Assembly (NCBI GenBank): GCA_947579605.1
Contig: OX388314.1
Location: 1-64,000, forward strand
Direction: 5' to 3'
DNA from: Athripsodes cinereus
Lineage: Eukaryota > Arthropoda > Insecta > Trichoptera > Leptoceridae
DNA length: 64,000 nt
The notes beneath the pieces are model-generated. The model was not told the origin of the DNA and did no database searches. It worked only from the letters and a program-made list of their open reading frames with translations. The position numbers and the translations under genes are program-made. Below, piece by piece: positions 46,978 to 58,700 of this stretch; position 1 is the stretch's first letter, and each line of letters starts with the position of its first letter.

Positions 46978-47044
46978 ATGTAGATACTTACATTATGTAA
47001 GTACCTATACTAAACTTATTATGATCATCGTATGCAAGCAACCC

Positions 47045-47830
47045 CTGTGCACAGACTTATCTAAGAGCTATAGCTATGTTTCCAAGTTATTAATATATTC
47101 AATTGCCTGTGGCGACACCCGATGAATCTCCTCCTTATCCCCGCCAAATCTACTTAGGGAACAATCCTCCACAATATGGTTTATCACTTCAATTTGGCCA
47201 CATACGCATAGTGGGTGATCTCTCTTGCCCCATAAGCGGAAAAGATGTCCGCATCTGACATGCCCGGTTTGGATTCTGTTAATTCTTGACTGTTGCTTCT
47301 GTGGTAGGCTAAACCCTGGGAGTCTTTGTGTCGGGTCTGTTATAAGGTGCCTTTCATTGGGATTTTACATATTCCATTCATTTTGCCCCGCCTTTGTGAA
47401 TGATTGTGGACCTCTCTTCAGCGAGTCGCTTCCCTAGTTGCCAAGATGGATGTCTGGACTTCAAATGTAGAGGAGCATTAAGAGGTATATCCTGGTGAAG
47501 AGGAAGATCCGGATTATTATTTTATTTGGACCATTCTTTCCTTCTGCGCAAATTAGGTGGTGCGATATTACACAACACGAGGATCCACATACCTGACTAG
47601 CGTAGACCTAATGGTTCCATTAATCATACGCACGGTCTCGTTTATCTGTGTATCCAAGGCACGGGTATACCAGAACTAGAGAGGAGGTTCTGAGTGTTTC
47701 CACATTAGCCCCCCCAGCTGGTGCCCGTGAGCTTCTGTATAATATTGTTCCTAGTGCGGACTTTAGCAGCCACTCCGGCAAGGTGATTCCTATAAGTCAG
47801 TGTTACTAAACTTATTACCCGCTCTAATAA
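47045..47830 (-). pseudogene. LINE C-terminal remnant (reverse transcriptase tail and zinc-finger region)
   Basis: Read on the - strand in several frames: YRNHLAGVAAKVRTRNNIIQ, KLTGTSWG, MWILVLCNIAPPNLRRRKEW, then NRIQTGHVRCGHLFRLWGKR and HPLCVCGQIEVINHIVEDC. The last two segments are the C-terminal CX1CX8-type finger region common after the reverse transcriptase or RNase H of several LINE clades. Stops and frameshifts break it throughout. Confidence 0.7.
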
Positions 47831-48655
47831 ATATACCCACTCTAGAAAAGTTGTTTATAACTTTCAAAATCTGGAATAGATCATCAATGGTAAAAATAAA
47901 AGTATGATAGTTATCTCCACAGTGAAATTATATAATCAAGAGTGATTTGTTGTATCTCATGCAGAATAATATTGCATATACTTGTAGTGACTACTCAGTG
48001 TGAACTGGTCCATAATACATTTAATTGTAAACTTATAAAAATAAATAAATGTTTAATAATTTTGTAGAAAGATGTATTATTCTCTTTTCCTCATAGAAGC
48101 CATGTTGAATGTATGTATGTGTCGTATCTACATAGATTAATACTATTGATTTGACATGGTATTGGAATGACATTTGCAAGAACTAATTCACCATCTCATC
48201 ATTTATGATATAATTTTCGCCTGGAATGCATGTTAAAAACCAACATGCTTTCAATGGATGAAAGATCATACCGTATGAAAAGGCATGAGTCAAGTTTCTG
48301 CAATACTCTACAGAGTGAAATGGAGTAAAACTTTCATCTTTATGTATTAAAATTATTAATTAAGTTAAATATTACTTAACAGACACCCATCTGCACAACC
48401 AACAAATTAAATTAAAACTAGGCAAAGCAATTTGAGATTTTCACAATATAGTTTTTTTTTTCAACAATTTCAGATAATACTCTGATTTGCTAAGCATGCG
48501 ATACTTTTTTTGCATGGTACGTTGAAAACACTTTGACATTAAGATGGCAAACATACTGAACAAACAGATACACAAGAACATAATCAATTTCTTCAACTAC
48601 TATTCAACATTATTTGACTAAATTTAACACTCGATACTTACCACATTAAACTTAG
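47831..48655. other. Intergenic, no gene seen
   Basis: AT-rich, no exon recognised. Confidence 0.5.
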
Positions 48656-48663
48656 AAAAGACA

Positions 48664-48740
48664 ATGTCACCTTATTCAGCGGTGCCCCAGACGGGAGTTG
48701 AACCCGTAACCCATCTTTTTCGGAAGGTGTGCTTTGTCCA
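48664..48740 (-). other. tRNA-like remnant
   Basis: On the - strand there is a perfect 5-bp T-stem with TTCAACT loop (ACGGGTTCAACTCCCGT), good as a polymerase III B box, followed by CTGGGGCA as a possible acceptor 3' half. A possible anticodon loop TTCCGAA (CCG, Arg) lies at the expected distance, but its stem does not pair and no matching 5' acceptor half is found. Probably a tRNA pseudogene or the head of a decayed SINE. Confidence 0.4.
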
Positions 48741-49394
48741 ATTCTGGTTCCATGGTGATAGTTCATAAATGAATAGGTGACATGGAAAACATGGTAACAG
48801 CTGGAAATTACTTTCTCTTTGCAAAGACGTGAAAGTAATTGTGTAACATGTATAGAGACATTCAATAACACATTTATATGTGGACAATTCAAACAGATCG
48901 AGCTAGTCCCAAACTAAGATATGAATCTTAAATTATTATTTTGAAAATATAACACACTCTGCTGGGACCATTACAGCTTTTAAGCAATGCAATCTCAGAG
49001 AAAAAATATAGGTAGATACAAAAAACAAAAACAATACACTCGCAACAGTATTTATTTGTGATGAAAGACATATCCAGTGGAGGGTTGGTGCGAATGGGAC
49101 GGACTAATAAGCTATTTTTTTGTTATTGTCTGAACGTAGCTACGTTTGCAATTTGATCATGTACTTATGTATGTATGACAGAGCTCGACTGCTATTATTT
49201 TTTTTATTTATTTATTTTACATAATAAACGGCTGTATCAGCCTTTACAAATAATACAAATAAAAAGGAACAGTCAAGAGAAATAATGCATAAAGAGAAAA
49301 ACAATAGGTATACAACAAGAAAAAGAAATAACATTATGTAAATTATGTCGTATAAATTTAAAAGAAGTTTGTTCAATAATAAAGTGAAGAATCT

Positions 49395-50300
49395 TGGTAA
49401 AGTGATGGACCAAAAATTAACCTGGCAGCAGCACGTGAATTCAATCCGATGAAATTTTTTCCATTCTCTTAAAAGATATCAAATTTTTCTGCCAACCAAA
49501 GTCAAAACCTTACTCGTACAATCTTTGCTGCTGCCTCTCATATGTAGATTATGCCGATGCGGTATATCTCGATCTTGTAATGTAGACCTAGCAAATAAAC
49601 TTGAGAGGCTTTTAAACTTTGGCATCCATTTTATTTTTAATCTCAAAAGGTCCGATCATATCTTCCAGTATCGGCATACTCTGAAATAGCTAGCAGTGTG
49701 TCAAAGACGTGAACTTCATACTAATTTTATCTCTTGTTCATAACACACTTTATTCAATGTCTTTTCCTAACTTATTTGAAAGAAAAATTCGAGTATCTAG
49801 CGAACCATGGTCTACCACTGCGTTCCAACAACGAGCGTCTTCTGGCAATTCCTACACATAACACCAATTTCTATTCTCAATCATTGTCAGTATGTGGTGC
49901 TCGTTACTGGAATAATCTCCCTTCTTCTCATAGAATATCTCAATATTTTATTATATTATTATTATACCATCACGGCACATCCCACAAGTGGGGTAGCCAG
50001 CAGATCAGCTGCATGTAAGAAACATGCAAACTGTCCTCTCCGTGCCAATATAAAATCAAGACATTCAGGATGGGTGGCAAACCTCATCGCTGAATTTAAG
50101 ATGTAAAATGTCTCAATTTTTTCGAACACCTGCCTTTTACAGGACACTCGAAAACTTACGCAGAAGAGTGGGAGACCAATTCTTTACCGGGTGCTCCACG
50201 GAACAAATATTTTAATAGATTTAAATACGCCGTCAAGAAGTATTTATTGTCTTCTAACTCAGCATCCGTCCCCTAGCCCCTTCCTATAGTTCCCGGTCAC
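49395..50300 (+). pseudogene. LINE reverse transcriptase C-terminal remnant, interrupted
   Basis: LGKVMDQKLTWQQHVNSI, KTLLVQSLLLPLICRLC and LERLLNFGIHFIFNLKRSDH precede LPLRSNNERLLAIPTHNTNF and SLSVCGARYWNNLPSSHRIS. A retroposon fragment (49955-50160) then interrupts, and the tail resumes near 50161 with RFKYAVKKYLLSSNSASV. Stops and a frameshift are present. The motif order is that of the thumb and C-terminus of Jockey/I-type LINEs. Confidence 0.7.
49955..50160 (-). mobile_element. Dispersed retroposon fragment nested in a LINE remnant
   Basis: Reverse-complement relative of 31490-31650, sharing CATCACGGCACATCCCACAA, GGGGTAGCCAGCAGATC, AAGACATTCAGGATGGGTGG and CAAACCTCATCGCTGAATTT. It splits the LINE reading frame after SSHRIS, so it inserted later. 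Confidence 0.7.
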
Positions 50301-50415
50301 TTTGGAGTGTTAGGTGTGTGGATTGTAGTTTTTTCTCTGTAATTTAATAATAATAATAACTAGACAACTTATTTATGATGCACCGTTTTGTGGAAAAACC
50401 ACCGCAAGGGCCCAT

Positions 50416-51100
50416 TTAAGAATCATAACACCTCCCGAACAATAGGGTTTTTAACCTCGTCTTGAACAACTCCATACTCTCCAGAGTTCGCAAATCAAAG
50501 GGAATTTTGTTCCACAGCAACGGACCAGCCACACAGAAGGCACGGTCAACATAGTTGGCCAGACCCCCTCTACGCGGCACCACAAGTCTATTGACAGAGT
50601 CTGTGTTTGCAGACCTTAGTGATTTTTGCCTGTCCGTTGCCTCCTCAGAAATGCAGAACTCCGAGATGTACACCGGTGCCATGCCATGTAGTGCCTTGAA
50701 CACAGTCAATATGATTTTAAACTCTACTCTTTCTCTGACTTTGAGCCAGTGAAGGTCTTTTAGAAGAGGAGTTATGTTCGTCGGTAGCCTGGAGGTAGAG
50801 TCTCGGCCTTGTGAACAAGGGGTCCGGGGTTCGATCCCAGGTGCCGGCAAACTCCCCTTTCACGACACAAGCTTTTAGCTTACTGTGAAAGGTGTATAAG
50901 GTTATATTTGGGTGATAGGTTTTGTTGGCATTGTAGATCAATCTAGCAGCTGCATTAAATACAGACTGCAGAAGATTCTGTTGACTTGCTGGCAAACCAA
51001 TGTACACCACATTACAATAATCAAGTCTGGAAAGTACAAAGGCTCCGACAAGAGTCTTGGCCTCCTCAACAGGCAGACACCTCCTGACACTCCTTATCTG
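50416..51100 (-). pseudogene. CR1/L2-type LINE C-terminal remnant
   Basis: Read on the - strand: EEAKTLVGAFVLSRLDYCN, VVYIGLPASQQNLLQSVFNA, then AARLIYNANKTYH. After an inserted SINE the frame goes on with ITPLLKDLHWLKVRERVEFK, ILTVFKALHGMAPVYISEF, SVNRLVVPRRGG and RAFCVAGPLLWNKIPFDLR, ending FKTRLKTLLFG. The order and spacing are those of the C-terminal end of CR1/L2 LINE ORF2. Apart from the SINE the frame is largely open. Confidence 0.8.
50776..50914 (+). mobile_element. tRNA-derived SINE nested in a LINE
   Basis: The head folds as a tRNA: 5' GTCGGTA pairs with 3' TGCCGGC, the A box is TAGCCTGGAGGTAGAG, and the B box is GGTTCGATCCC. An anticodon arm CCTT-GTGAACA-AAGG puts T before GAA, a Phe-type anticodon position. 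The body reads CAAACTCCCCTTTCACGACA, then CAAGCTTTTAGCTTACTGTG and GTGTATAAGG. Removing it restores TYH-ITPLL of the surrounding LINE. Copies at 60190, 24868 and 43892. Confidence 0.85.
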
Positions 51101-51214
51101 CCTGAGATGGAAAAATCCCGAACTTTCGTTTTTTGAAAAACCCGAACGAATTTATGTAGCTATTTTTCTTATTGTTTGTGATTTTGTTATTATTTTTATT
51201 TCTGTTTAGTGTTA

Positions 51215-51358
51215 GTGTGACGTGGTTAGATGGAAGAAATCACTATATAGTGATAATCTCGCCACTGCACATCATCACATTTTTTTATGTAAACTGCTCT
51301 GTTGATTTTGTTATAATTATGAATGATGATGTGCAAGAAGAATAAAATAAATAAATGA
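51215..51358 (+). mobile_element. LINE 3' end with conserved hairpin
   Basis: GTGACGTGGTTAGATGGAAG, AAATCACTATATAGTGATAA and TCTCGCCACTGC, then a tail AATAAAATAAATAAAT. TCACTAT/ATAGTGA (51240-51253) takes the place of TCGCC/GGCGA in the 39.7-kb copy. Confidence 0.7.
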
Positions 51359-52367
51359 ATTGTTTTTATAGTTTTAAGAATTAAATGTTGGAATGGTGCC
51401 ACTCCAATTGTCAAAAGAAAGGTCATTGATCACCAACAAACATCAGATGAAAGCCAACAAACTGCAAACCAATTGAATAATACTAAAAAGAATAATCTTT
51501 CCAACAGTGAAATTTTGAAAATAATATTCACAGCTATAACCAGTTGTAATGTTGCATCAAGTTCATAAAATAAAATTGTCAGTGTATTCTCATAAGAAAT
51601 AAATATTTATTTTCTCACATTATACAAAAAAACAAATTCAATATTAAAGATTAAATACACAACAGTGAAGGATGACTAGCAGAGCAGGACATAACATAAT
51701 AATATTATGTATTAGGTATACGGGAGGAAGAGAACCTTATTCAACACAAATCTAATTTCACAGAGTGTACACAAAACAAATGAGTTTTTTTTCTTTGAGA
51801 AATATCTATATTGCTAAAGGTGCAAGTACAAAGTCCTCATCCCAATCAAATAATACACAAATTATGATTTTTTTTATTAAAAATATTATTACTTGTTCGT
51901 TTTGTGTTAACACTCTTAATACAGATTTGGTTTTTATGAAAGGAAATTATTTCTCCCTCGCACATACAGACATGTTGCTATTGCAAATACATAAACCTAC
52001 CAACACATAATAATACATAATATGTAAGAAACTTAATAAATACATACATAGGAGACATGTTATCTACTTAACTTACAACTCTCACAGGAAAATCAGATTT
52101 GGCACCTGCACACCAATCCCACACAACATGGCAACTCTCAATGAATTTATATTAAAATCTAACTGCACTGAATTGTATTATAATACAACCCCTGGATGAC
52201 TTTAAATATAGAAAAGAATATGAGTTATATTACAATATATTATTAATAATATTACAATATATCCGAAATGCATGAGCAACATGCATTCCATGAATGAAAG
52301 ATCATAATTATGTATGATTTTAAGTAAGAGATAACATAAGGTGAAGGTTTAACTCCATTTCACTGCG
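51359..52367. other. Intergenic, no gene seen
   Basis: AT-rich, nothing recognised with confidence. Confidence 0.5.
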
Positions 52368-55243
52368 TACCGTAAAATGAGGTGAAATGGACCACCCGGG
52401 GTGAAGTGGGTTATTTACATCTTGCCACACAAAAATTATTTGTGTGTCAACACTGTTTCAATAATTAATATTTTATTTGTGTCTATGGTTTAACAAGAGT
52501 ACCTTGAATATTGTCAGTTGGAGAAATCATCTGTAGAGTCACAGGTTAGTAGTGTGTTATGTTTTTTCCACAAACTTTTATGAGATATACTTGGTTATAG
52601 CTCTGTTTATAACTATTGTACAGCTAAGTGTGGTAACGCTAAATTTCTCGCGATGGGCTCATATGGTGTATAATTTAATTGTTATCATGTTGATTTCGTT
52701 AAATGTGATTTGTTTTGTTAGTTTTAGAAGTATTATTATTTTAATTTAAAAATTGAATTTCTAGGTGTGAAGTGGACCAGCAAATTTGATTTCAAGTGGT
52801 GAAGTGGGTCACTTTTCTAATATAGGAAAAATAATATAGAATTATCCATAACTATGCCAAGAATATACAAACCCAGGATTGATGGCCCAAATTACTGTAA
52901 ATATACACAAGAAAAAGTGAATGCTGCCTTCGAAGACATAAAAAAGGGAAAAACAATAAGGCAAGCTTCGAAGGAATATGGTATTCCAAGAACAACACTA
53001 CAGCGACGGCTAAAAGGGACCCATGTAAAGAAATATGGTGGACAGACTATCTTGTCTGATGAGGAAGAGGCCAATCTGGTAAAGGGTTTACTTGCCTGTG
53101 CCGAGTGGGGCTTTCCTTTAACTACTAAAGACATTCGAATGCTTGTCAAAGGATACATAGATAGGAAAGGAATCACTGTGGCAAAATTTAAAAACAACTT
53201 GCCAGGTATTGAATGGGTAGGCTCTTTTTTGAAACGCCACAAAAATTTAACAGTGCGTTTTGGTGAAAACATAAAACGTGTTCGGGCTGAAGTAAATACG
53301 GAAACCATCCAAAATTATTTTGATAACTTGGGCAGTGTTCTCTTGGATGTAGAATCCGAATCAATCGTCAATTATGATGAAACAAATTTCTCTGATGATC
53401 CCGGAAAAACCAAATTTATTGTGAAGAGGGGTGCTAAGCATCCAGAAAATATAATAGATTCCAGTAAGACCAGCATTTCAGTGATGATTGCAGCTAGTGC
53501 CTCAGGGAAAGTATTACCACCATATGTGGTATACAAAGCTGAGCACTTATATCCAACATGGATAGAAAATGGACCAGCAGGGGCTCGATACAATCGCAAT
53601 AAAAGTGGGTGGTTTGACGGTCCTATTTTTGAAGACTGGTTCAATAATTTAGCCTTACCGTATTTGAAAAGTTGCCCATCACCACGGGTATTAATAGGTG
53701 ATAATTTATCATGTCACCTATCACAATCTGTGATTGAAGCATGCACATCAAATGACATAAGATTTGTCTTATTACCACCAAATTCTACACATATTTGCCA
53801 GCCCCTTGACGTGGCTTTCTTCGGTCCATTAAAGAAGAAATGGAGGGAAACTCTTCTGGTATGGAAAAAAAACAACAGGGGCGTTTTTCCAAAGTCTGAT
53901 TTTCCAAAACTTCTGGATGATACTTTTACAGCCTTGGATTTACAGAGTGCTGCAAACATTAAAGCTGGGTTTGCAGCATGTGGAATTGTACCTTTGGACA
54001 GATACAGAGTTTTGAAGAAGCTACCAAATTTTGAAGCAATATCAACCACCACTGATTGCAATCCATCAGTATTGACTGATTCATTTATAGATTTATTGAA
54101 GAGCGTAAGAGAGAATAAAAAATCTGAACCAAAAAAGAGAGGCAAGCGTATGCAAGTGGAAGCTGGAAAAAGCGTAAGCTTTATTTATGGAGATACTACC
54201 GAATATTTAGACAATGATGAATTAACTGAAGAGATGATAACAGATCCCCTAGAATCATTTAATGATGAATTTACTGAAGAGATGATAACAGATCCCCTAG
54301 AATCACTTAATATTGATAAAGGAGATACAAATTTACTAATTATGGTGAATGAAGATGTTGGCTTAGACGACTTTGACAATGAGACAAGCTCAGACCCAAT
54401 TCAATCTACATCAGTTGACACAACTAAAAAAACCGATTCTCTTCCACCAGGTAAAGGAGATTATGTTCTCGTAAATTATGGAACAAAAAAAAATCGCAAA
54501 CAATATATTGGCAATATTATTGAAATTACGAATGATAATTATAAAGTAAATTTTCTGCGAAAATCTGTTGGGAAAAAAATTATTTATTTTTCTTACCCAA
54601 AAATTGAAGATGTAGATGAAATAACCGAAGACCAAATTATTTTAAAATTAAAACCACCAGTCGCATTAAGAAGGGATAGACTTGTTTTTCGTGAATTGGA
54701 AAAATCAAACTTCAATATACATTAAGTACCTGTAATACCATAAATATGTTTTATAATAAAGATAATAATATTTTTTGTAAGATTATAAATGTTTTTTTTT
54801 ATTATGGAATCCTGAAAATTTTATTTAATACAAAATTTAGCTCTTAGGAAAAATATTAGTACAATGCTCAATGGAAAAAATAGTACTAAATTGAAAAACG
54901 GGAAAAAAACACGAAAAAAAACATGAAAAATTTTTTTTTACAATTTTTTCTTCATTGTTTTTGGGTGTTTTACAAAACTGTTCTATCTGCATGTGGATAA
55001 GTGGATTGGTTATGAAGTTATAAAGGGTGGTTCACTTCACCACAAAATGAGGGTAAAGTGGGCCACTTTTCAACTGACAATAACTTTGCTCATGTCACAT
55101 AAATATTTTTTTTATTTTACGTTAAAATAAGCGCAAAGATGTATTTATTATATATTTGGAATTACAATCCAATCCTACCATAAATGAAAGAGTTATTAAA
55201 AAAAAACTTCAAAAATTGGCCCTCTTCACCTCATTTTACGGTA
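52368..55243 (+). mobile_element. Complete pogo-type DNA transposon
   Basis: The terminal inverted repeats TACCGTAAAATGAGGTGAA (52368-52386) and TTCACCTCATTTTACGGTA (55225-55243) are perfect. Their outer TA is the expected pogo/Tc1-mariner target duplication, so the element proper is 52370-55241 (2872 bp). Subterminal words related to GTGAAGTGGGTCAC recur at 52401, 52765 and 52798 and, on the right, as GGTTCACTTCACC and GTAAAGTGGGCCAC near 55029-55070. These are likely transposase-binding iterons. It carries one open transposase gene. Confidence 0.92.
52854..54725 (+). CDS. pogo-family (DDE_1) transposase with extra C-terminal domain
   Basis: 623 residues, no interruption. Residues 18-55 form a psq-type helix-turn-helix (TIRQASKEYGIPRTTLQRRL). 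Residues about 66-145 form a CENP-B-type DNA-binding helix-turn-helix. The DDE catalytic domain follows with Asp175 (IVNYDETNF), Asp283 (VLIGDNLSCHLS) and Asp319 (THICQPLDVAFFGPLKKKW), the DDD triad usual in pogo enzymes. Residues 458-490 contain a duplicated TEEMITDPLES block. The last about 95 residues (GDYVLVNYGTKKNRKQYIGN and then YKVNFLRK) look like a small beta-barrel, possibly Tudor/SH3-like. It excises and inserts the element at TA sites. An intact frame plus perfect ends suggests recent activity. Confidence 0.93.
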   Translation: MPRIYKPRIDGPNYCKYTQEKVNAAFEDIKKGKTIRQASKEYGIPRTTLQRRLKGTHVKKYGGQTILSDEEEANLVKGLLACAEWGFPLTTKDIRMLVKGYIDRKGITVAKFKNNLPGIEWVGSFLKRHKNLTVRFGENIKRVRAEVNTETIQNYFDNLGSVLLDVESESIVNYDETNFSDDPGKTKFIVKRGAKHPENIIDSSKTSISVMIAASASGKVLPPYVVYKAEHLYPTWIENGPAGARYNRNKSGWFDGPIFEDWFNNLALPYLKSCPSPRVLIGDNLSCHLSQSVIEACTSNDIRFVLLPPNSTHICQPLDVAFFGPLKKKWRETLLVWKKNNRGVFPKSDFPKLLDDTFTALDLQSAANIKAGFAACGIVPLDRYRVLKKLPNFEAISTTTDCNPSVLTDSFIDLLKSVRENKKSEPKKRGKRMQVEAGKSVSFIYGDTTEYLDNDELTEEMITDPLESFNDEFTEEMITDPLESLNIDKGDTNLLIMVNEDVGLDDFDNETSSDPIQSTSVDTTKKTDSLPPGKGDYVLVNYGTKKNRKQYIGNIIEITNDNYKVNFLRKSVGKKIIYFSYPKIEDVDEITEDQIILKLKPPVALRRDRLVFRELEKSNFNIH

Positions 55244-55724
55244 CAGTCAGTAAAACCTTCACCTCATATATGTTTTTATACTTGCCATGTACTGCACACT
55301 ACAACACACAGTATAATAATCACATTAATTATTATATAAAGAAAATAACATTACTGTAACAATCCAAATTCCAACCAACACAACTCTGATGCACATAGCA
55401 AACAAGATATATCCTCGTCTAATTCAATACAAACAATAAAACTGACTAGTAGATTACAAATATACAAAATATATCCAATGTGTACACAAGTATCATGTTA
55501 GTACTTAAGGTAAACTGTTCACACAAACACACAGCAACTGGACGACACAATGCGCAGCGCAGGTGGGAATGTTTCTTTTCACAGAACTGTTGCATCTGCA
55601 AACAAAAAGTATATGTATCATAACTGCACCTACTGTAGGGAGGGAATACACATAGCAGTCGTCTATATACTCACAGTTCTGTAACACAGATGATCATAGC
55701 ACAAAACAATCTGTCATATACATC
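55244..55724. other. 3' flank of the TMX3-like gene
   Basis: AT-rich, no other gene. The 3' untranslated region of the TMX3-like gene (- strand) should lie here. No clear AATAAA was found on that strand. Confidence 0.5.
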
Positions 55725-58700
55725 CTACTCCTTTTTCTCGTGGCCAACCTCTGCAACATAAAGACAATTTCAGTAACATCACTTAGCCAAAGTTACCCTG
55801 TACAATAGCATCAATACATTGAAATAATATGTAGTGTGTATGTGTGTGTATATATAATGTATGTGATTACCTTCAGGTTCCTCTTCATCAGCATCCAATA
55901 TGTCAGTGCAACATGCAGAATAGAAGATGAGAGACAAAAAGCCAAGAGGCAAGCCAAATATGAGAGCAGTAAGGACAGGGTTGCCTGCCCACATCTGCTG
56001 TAAGGAGGTGCGGGCCTGGAAGTACATGCGGTAGAATCTCACTCCCAAGCTGTCTCCCCCGTACACAGGAGCTGTCTGATTGTATACTTGCTGCAGGAAG
56101 AGCAGCACGGCCTCGGGAGTGAGGTGGCGGGGGTCATCCTCTGGCAGGTGATGGTGACGTGTCGTAGAGTTAATGATCAGGAGCTGAGGCAGGGGCAATT
56201 GGGACATTACTATCGAGTGAGCCAATTCAGGAGCACCCAGCCACCCAAACTGGAAGTGCTCGTGTAGATCATCCTTCTTCTCCCTGCAATGTGTACATAT
56301 GAATATATTATTTGTTAAATGTGTGTGTGTGTGTGATATGTATCACAATAGGCATTATTTGCAGAATAGAGAGAAAGTATTAAGTGTCCCAAAGCTTATT
56401 AATCAGCTCAGGGTGGCTTAAGCGCTTTATACCATGGCAACATTCACCAATTCCTCTCACTCTTTTTCTCATATCAAACCTTTCAGAATGGCTGACTGGA
56501 CTTATCGCTGTACAGCGACTATGTCCAGGTTTTACCTACTAGGAATCAAACCCATTATTAATGTGATTGTAAGCATTGGGACACGTAATAATCTTTCGCT
56601 CTATCTACTTAGCTAGTGATGCATATCTTTCAGTTAAATCATACCTATTGTGATACATATCACACATATGATATGCCATGATGGTATAGATAGCTGATAT
56701 TAGTATGCAGATGAACTGACCTGATGACCATTTCCATCATGTCCTTGAAGTCCTTGTGATCGGGTGGTAGCTCCCCCAACTTATTCTCCTCCACTACGGC
56801 CAACACCAGAAACTTCTCCAGGCCCAGTAGATCCTTCATGTTGGCTCGAGATACCTTGGGAAATGTCCCAAATCTCTCAGCCTCAAGCCATTTATGAATG
56901 CTCACATTTAATTGCTTCTTGTCTTCCAGCAAGGTACGGTTCTCTGTTGAAATGATTGGTTGCACTAATATAAAAGTGTTATGATGTTACAGTGTTCTTG
57001 ATATCTACACAATTGATCTTTAATGATGATTATTCTTTGAGAACACATCAGTCAGATTAGGTAGTCATATAAATTTATTTATTGTATTGAAGCTCTGGTG
57101 TAGAACAATTCCATAATTATATTAACAAACAACATTACTTTCTTCTACATTGGATTTTTCTTATTGAGAAATAGGTATTAGGACTTGTAAAGAAGTAGAA
57201 GGAAACTCTTAGTCACATAATAATTATAATATACCTGGAAAGAAAAAAGCCTGATTATCTTTATAAACAAACACAGTGGGTAGATGTTGCAGGTGCACTT
57301 GTATCTTAGTGGCCACATCTTGATTTGTGGCATAGAATGAAGCTAGAGGCTGGTACTTGTCAGCCAAGTGCAGGAACATGTCCTGTAACACAGTGATTCA
57401 CTATTACATAATATCTATACATATTAATTATTTATTTTTTATTTATTTATTTATTAACATAATATACGGCTGAATAGCCTTTAAAGTACAAAAACACACT
57501 TGAAACAAACACAATCAACACATAAGTGACAATGAATACAAAAACATGACAATAGTAACTACAGGGGATTCTCAACGGAAAGCATGTACCCTCGAATAAA
57601 CCTGCTCACAGCACATCTCCTCACAGTGCACTCCGAATCGTTGAAAATATCAATCTCACTGTAATTATTCCCTATTACATGGAGTCGATTCATCGATGAA
57701 TAATAGATATAATTGGATGATGATCCCGCAGCATAGAACAATGCCTGACTTCTGGTGTTACGACTCGGGACACGCAAGTTTACTAAGCTAAGCAACTCTG
57801 GGCAATTCAGAGAGCCAGTCACTATTCTCTTCAGTGTAAGGAGATCGAACAACACTCCGAGATCATGTAGGCTAACGAGCCTCATCTCCATCAACAAAAA
57901 TTATAGTTCAGACCATCAATGGGAATACCCAGGCGGTAGTTCACGTGTCGTAAGAATCTATATTGAATTGCTTCAATAGTATTGATGTGCACAGCGTAAT
58001 TTGGGGACCAGACAGTAGTCGCGTACTCTAGTTGGCTCCTAACATAAGCACAATATACTATTTTTAATGTTTCAATTCTTTTGAAATTTTTTGACATTCT
58101 AAATATGAAACCTAGTAGTCTATTTGCATTATCCCTTATGCTCTGTATGTGCTTTATGAAATTCAGCCTATCATCGAAAATGATACCGAGGTCCCTTATT
58201 TCTGAGAGAGCATTTAGAACAACCGTTCCAAGTTTGTAATCAAAAACCAGTCTCTCCCTTGATCTAGTAAAGCGCATAACATTACATTTTTTTCCATTTA
58301 GTAATAGACCGTTTTTATCACACCAGCCTGATAGAACATCAATATTGTGTTGCAATATAGCACAATCTTCTATATTATGAACTACTCTAAATATTTTAAA
58401 GTCATCAGCATACAGTAAAGCCTCTACTCCATGCAACCTATCAACTATGTCATTCACGAAAAGAACAAAAAGGATCGGTCCCAGATGGGAGCCCTGCGGG
58501 ACTCCGCTAGTCGCCAAAAACTCCTGTGATACTGTTCCTCCAACCTTAACTGCAAGTTTTCTTTCCGATAAGTAACTCTCTATCCATCTCACAAATATCT
58601 CTCCAAAGCCCATACATTCAAGTTTACCTATCAGAACTGCATGATTAACTGTATCGAAAGCCTTGGAGAAATCCGTGTAAATGGAATCAACCTGACTTCC

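Noticed and set aside
48664..48740. Functional tRNA-Arg(CCG) gene
   Set aside because: Only the T-arm and part of the 3' acceptor are convincing; the anticodon stem and 5' acceptor do not pair. Kept only as a tRNA-like remnant.
50416..50850. Open frame starting MPAPGIEPRTPCSQG as a gene
   Set aside because: The N-terminal part is the antisense translation of the tRNA-like SINE head, a common false protein; the rest is LINE.
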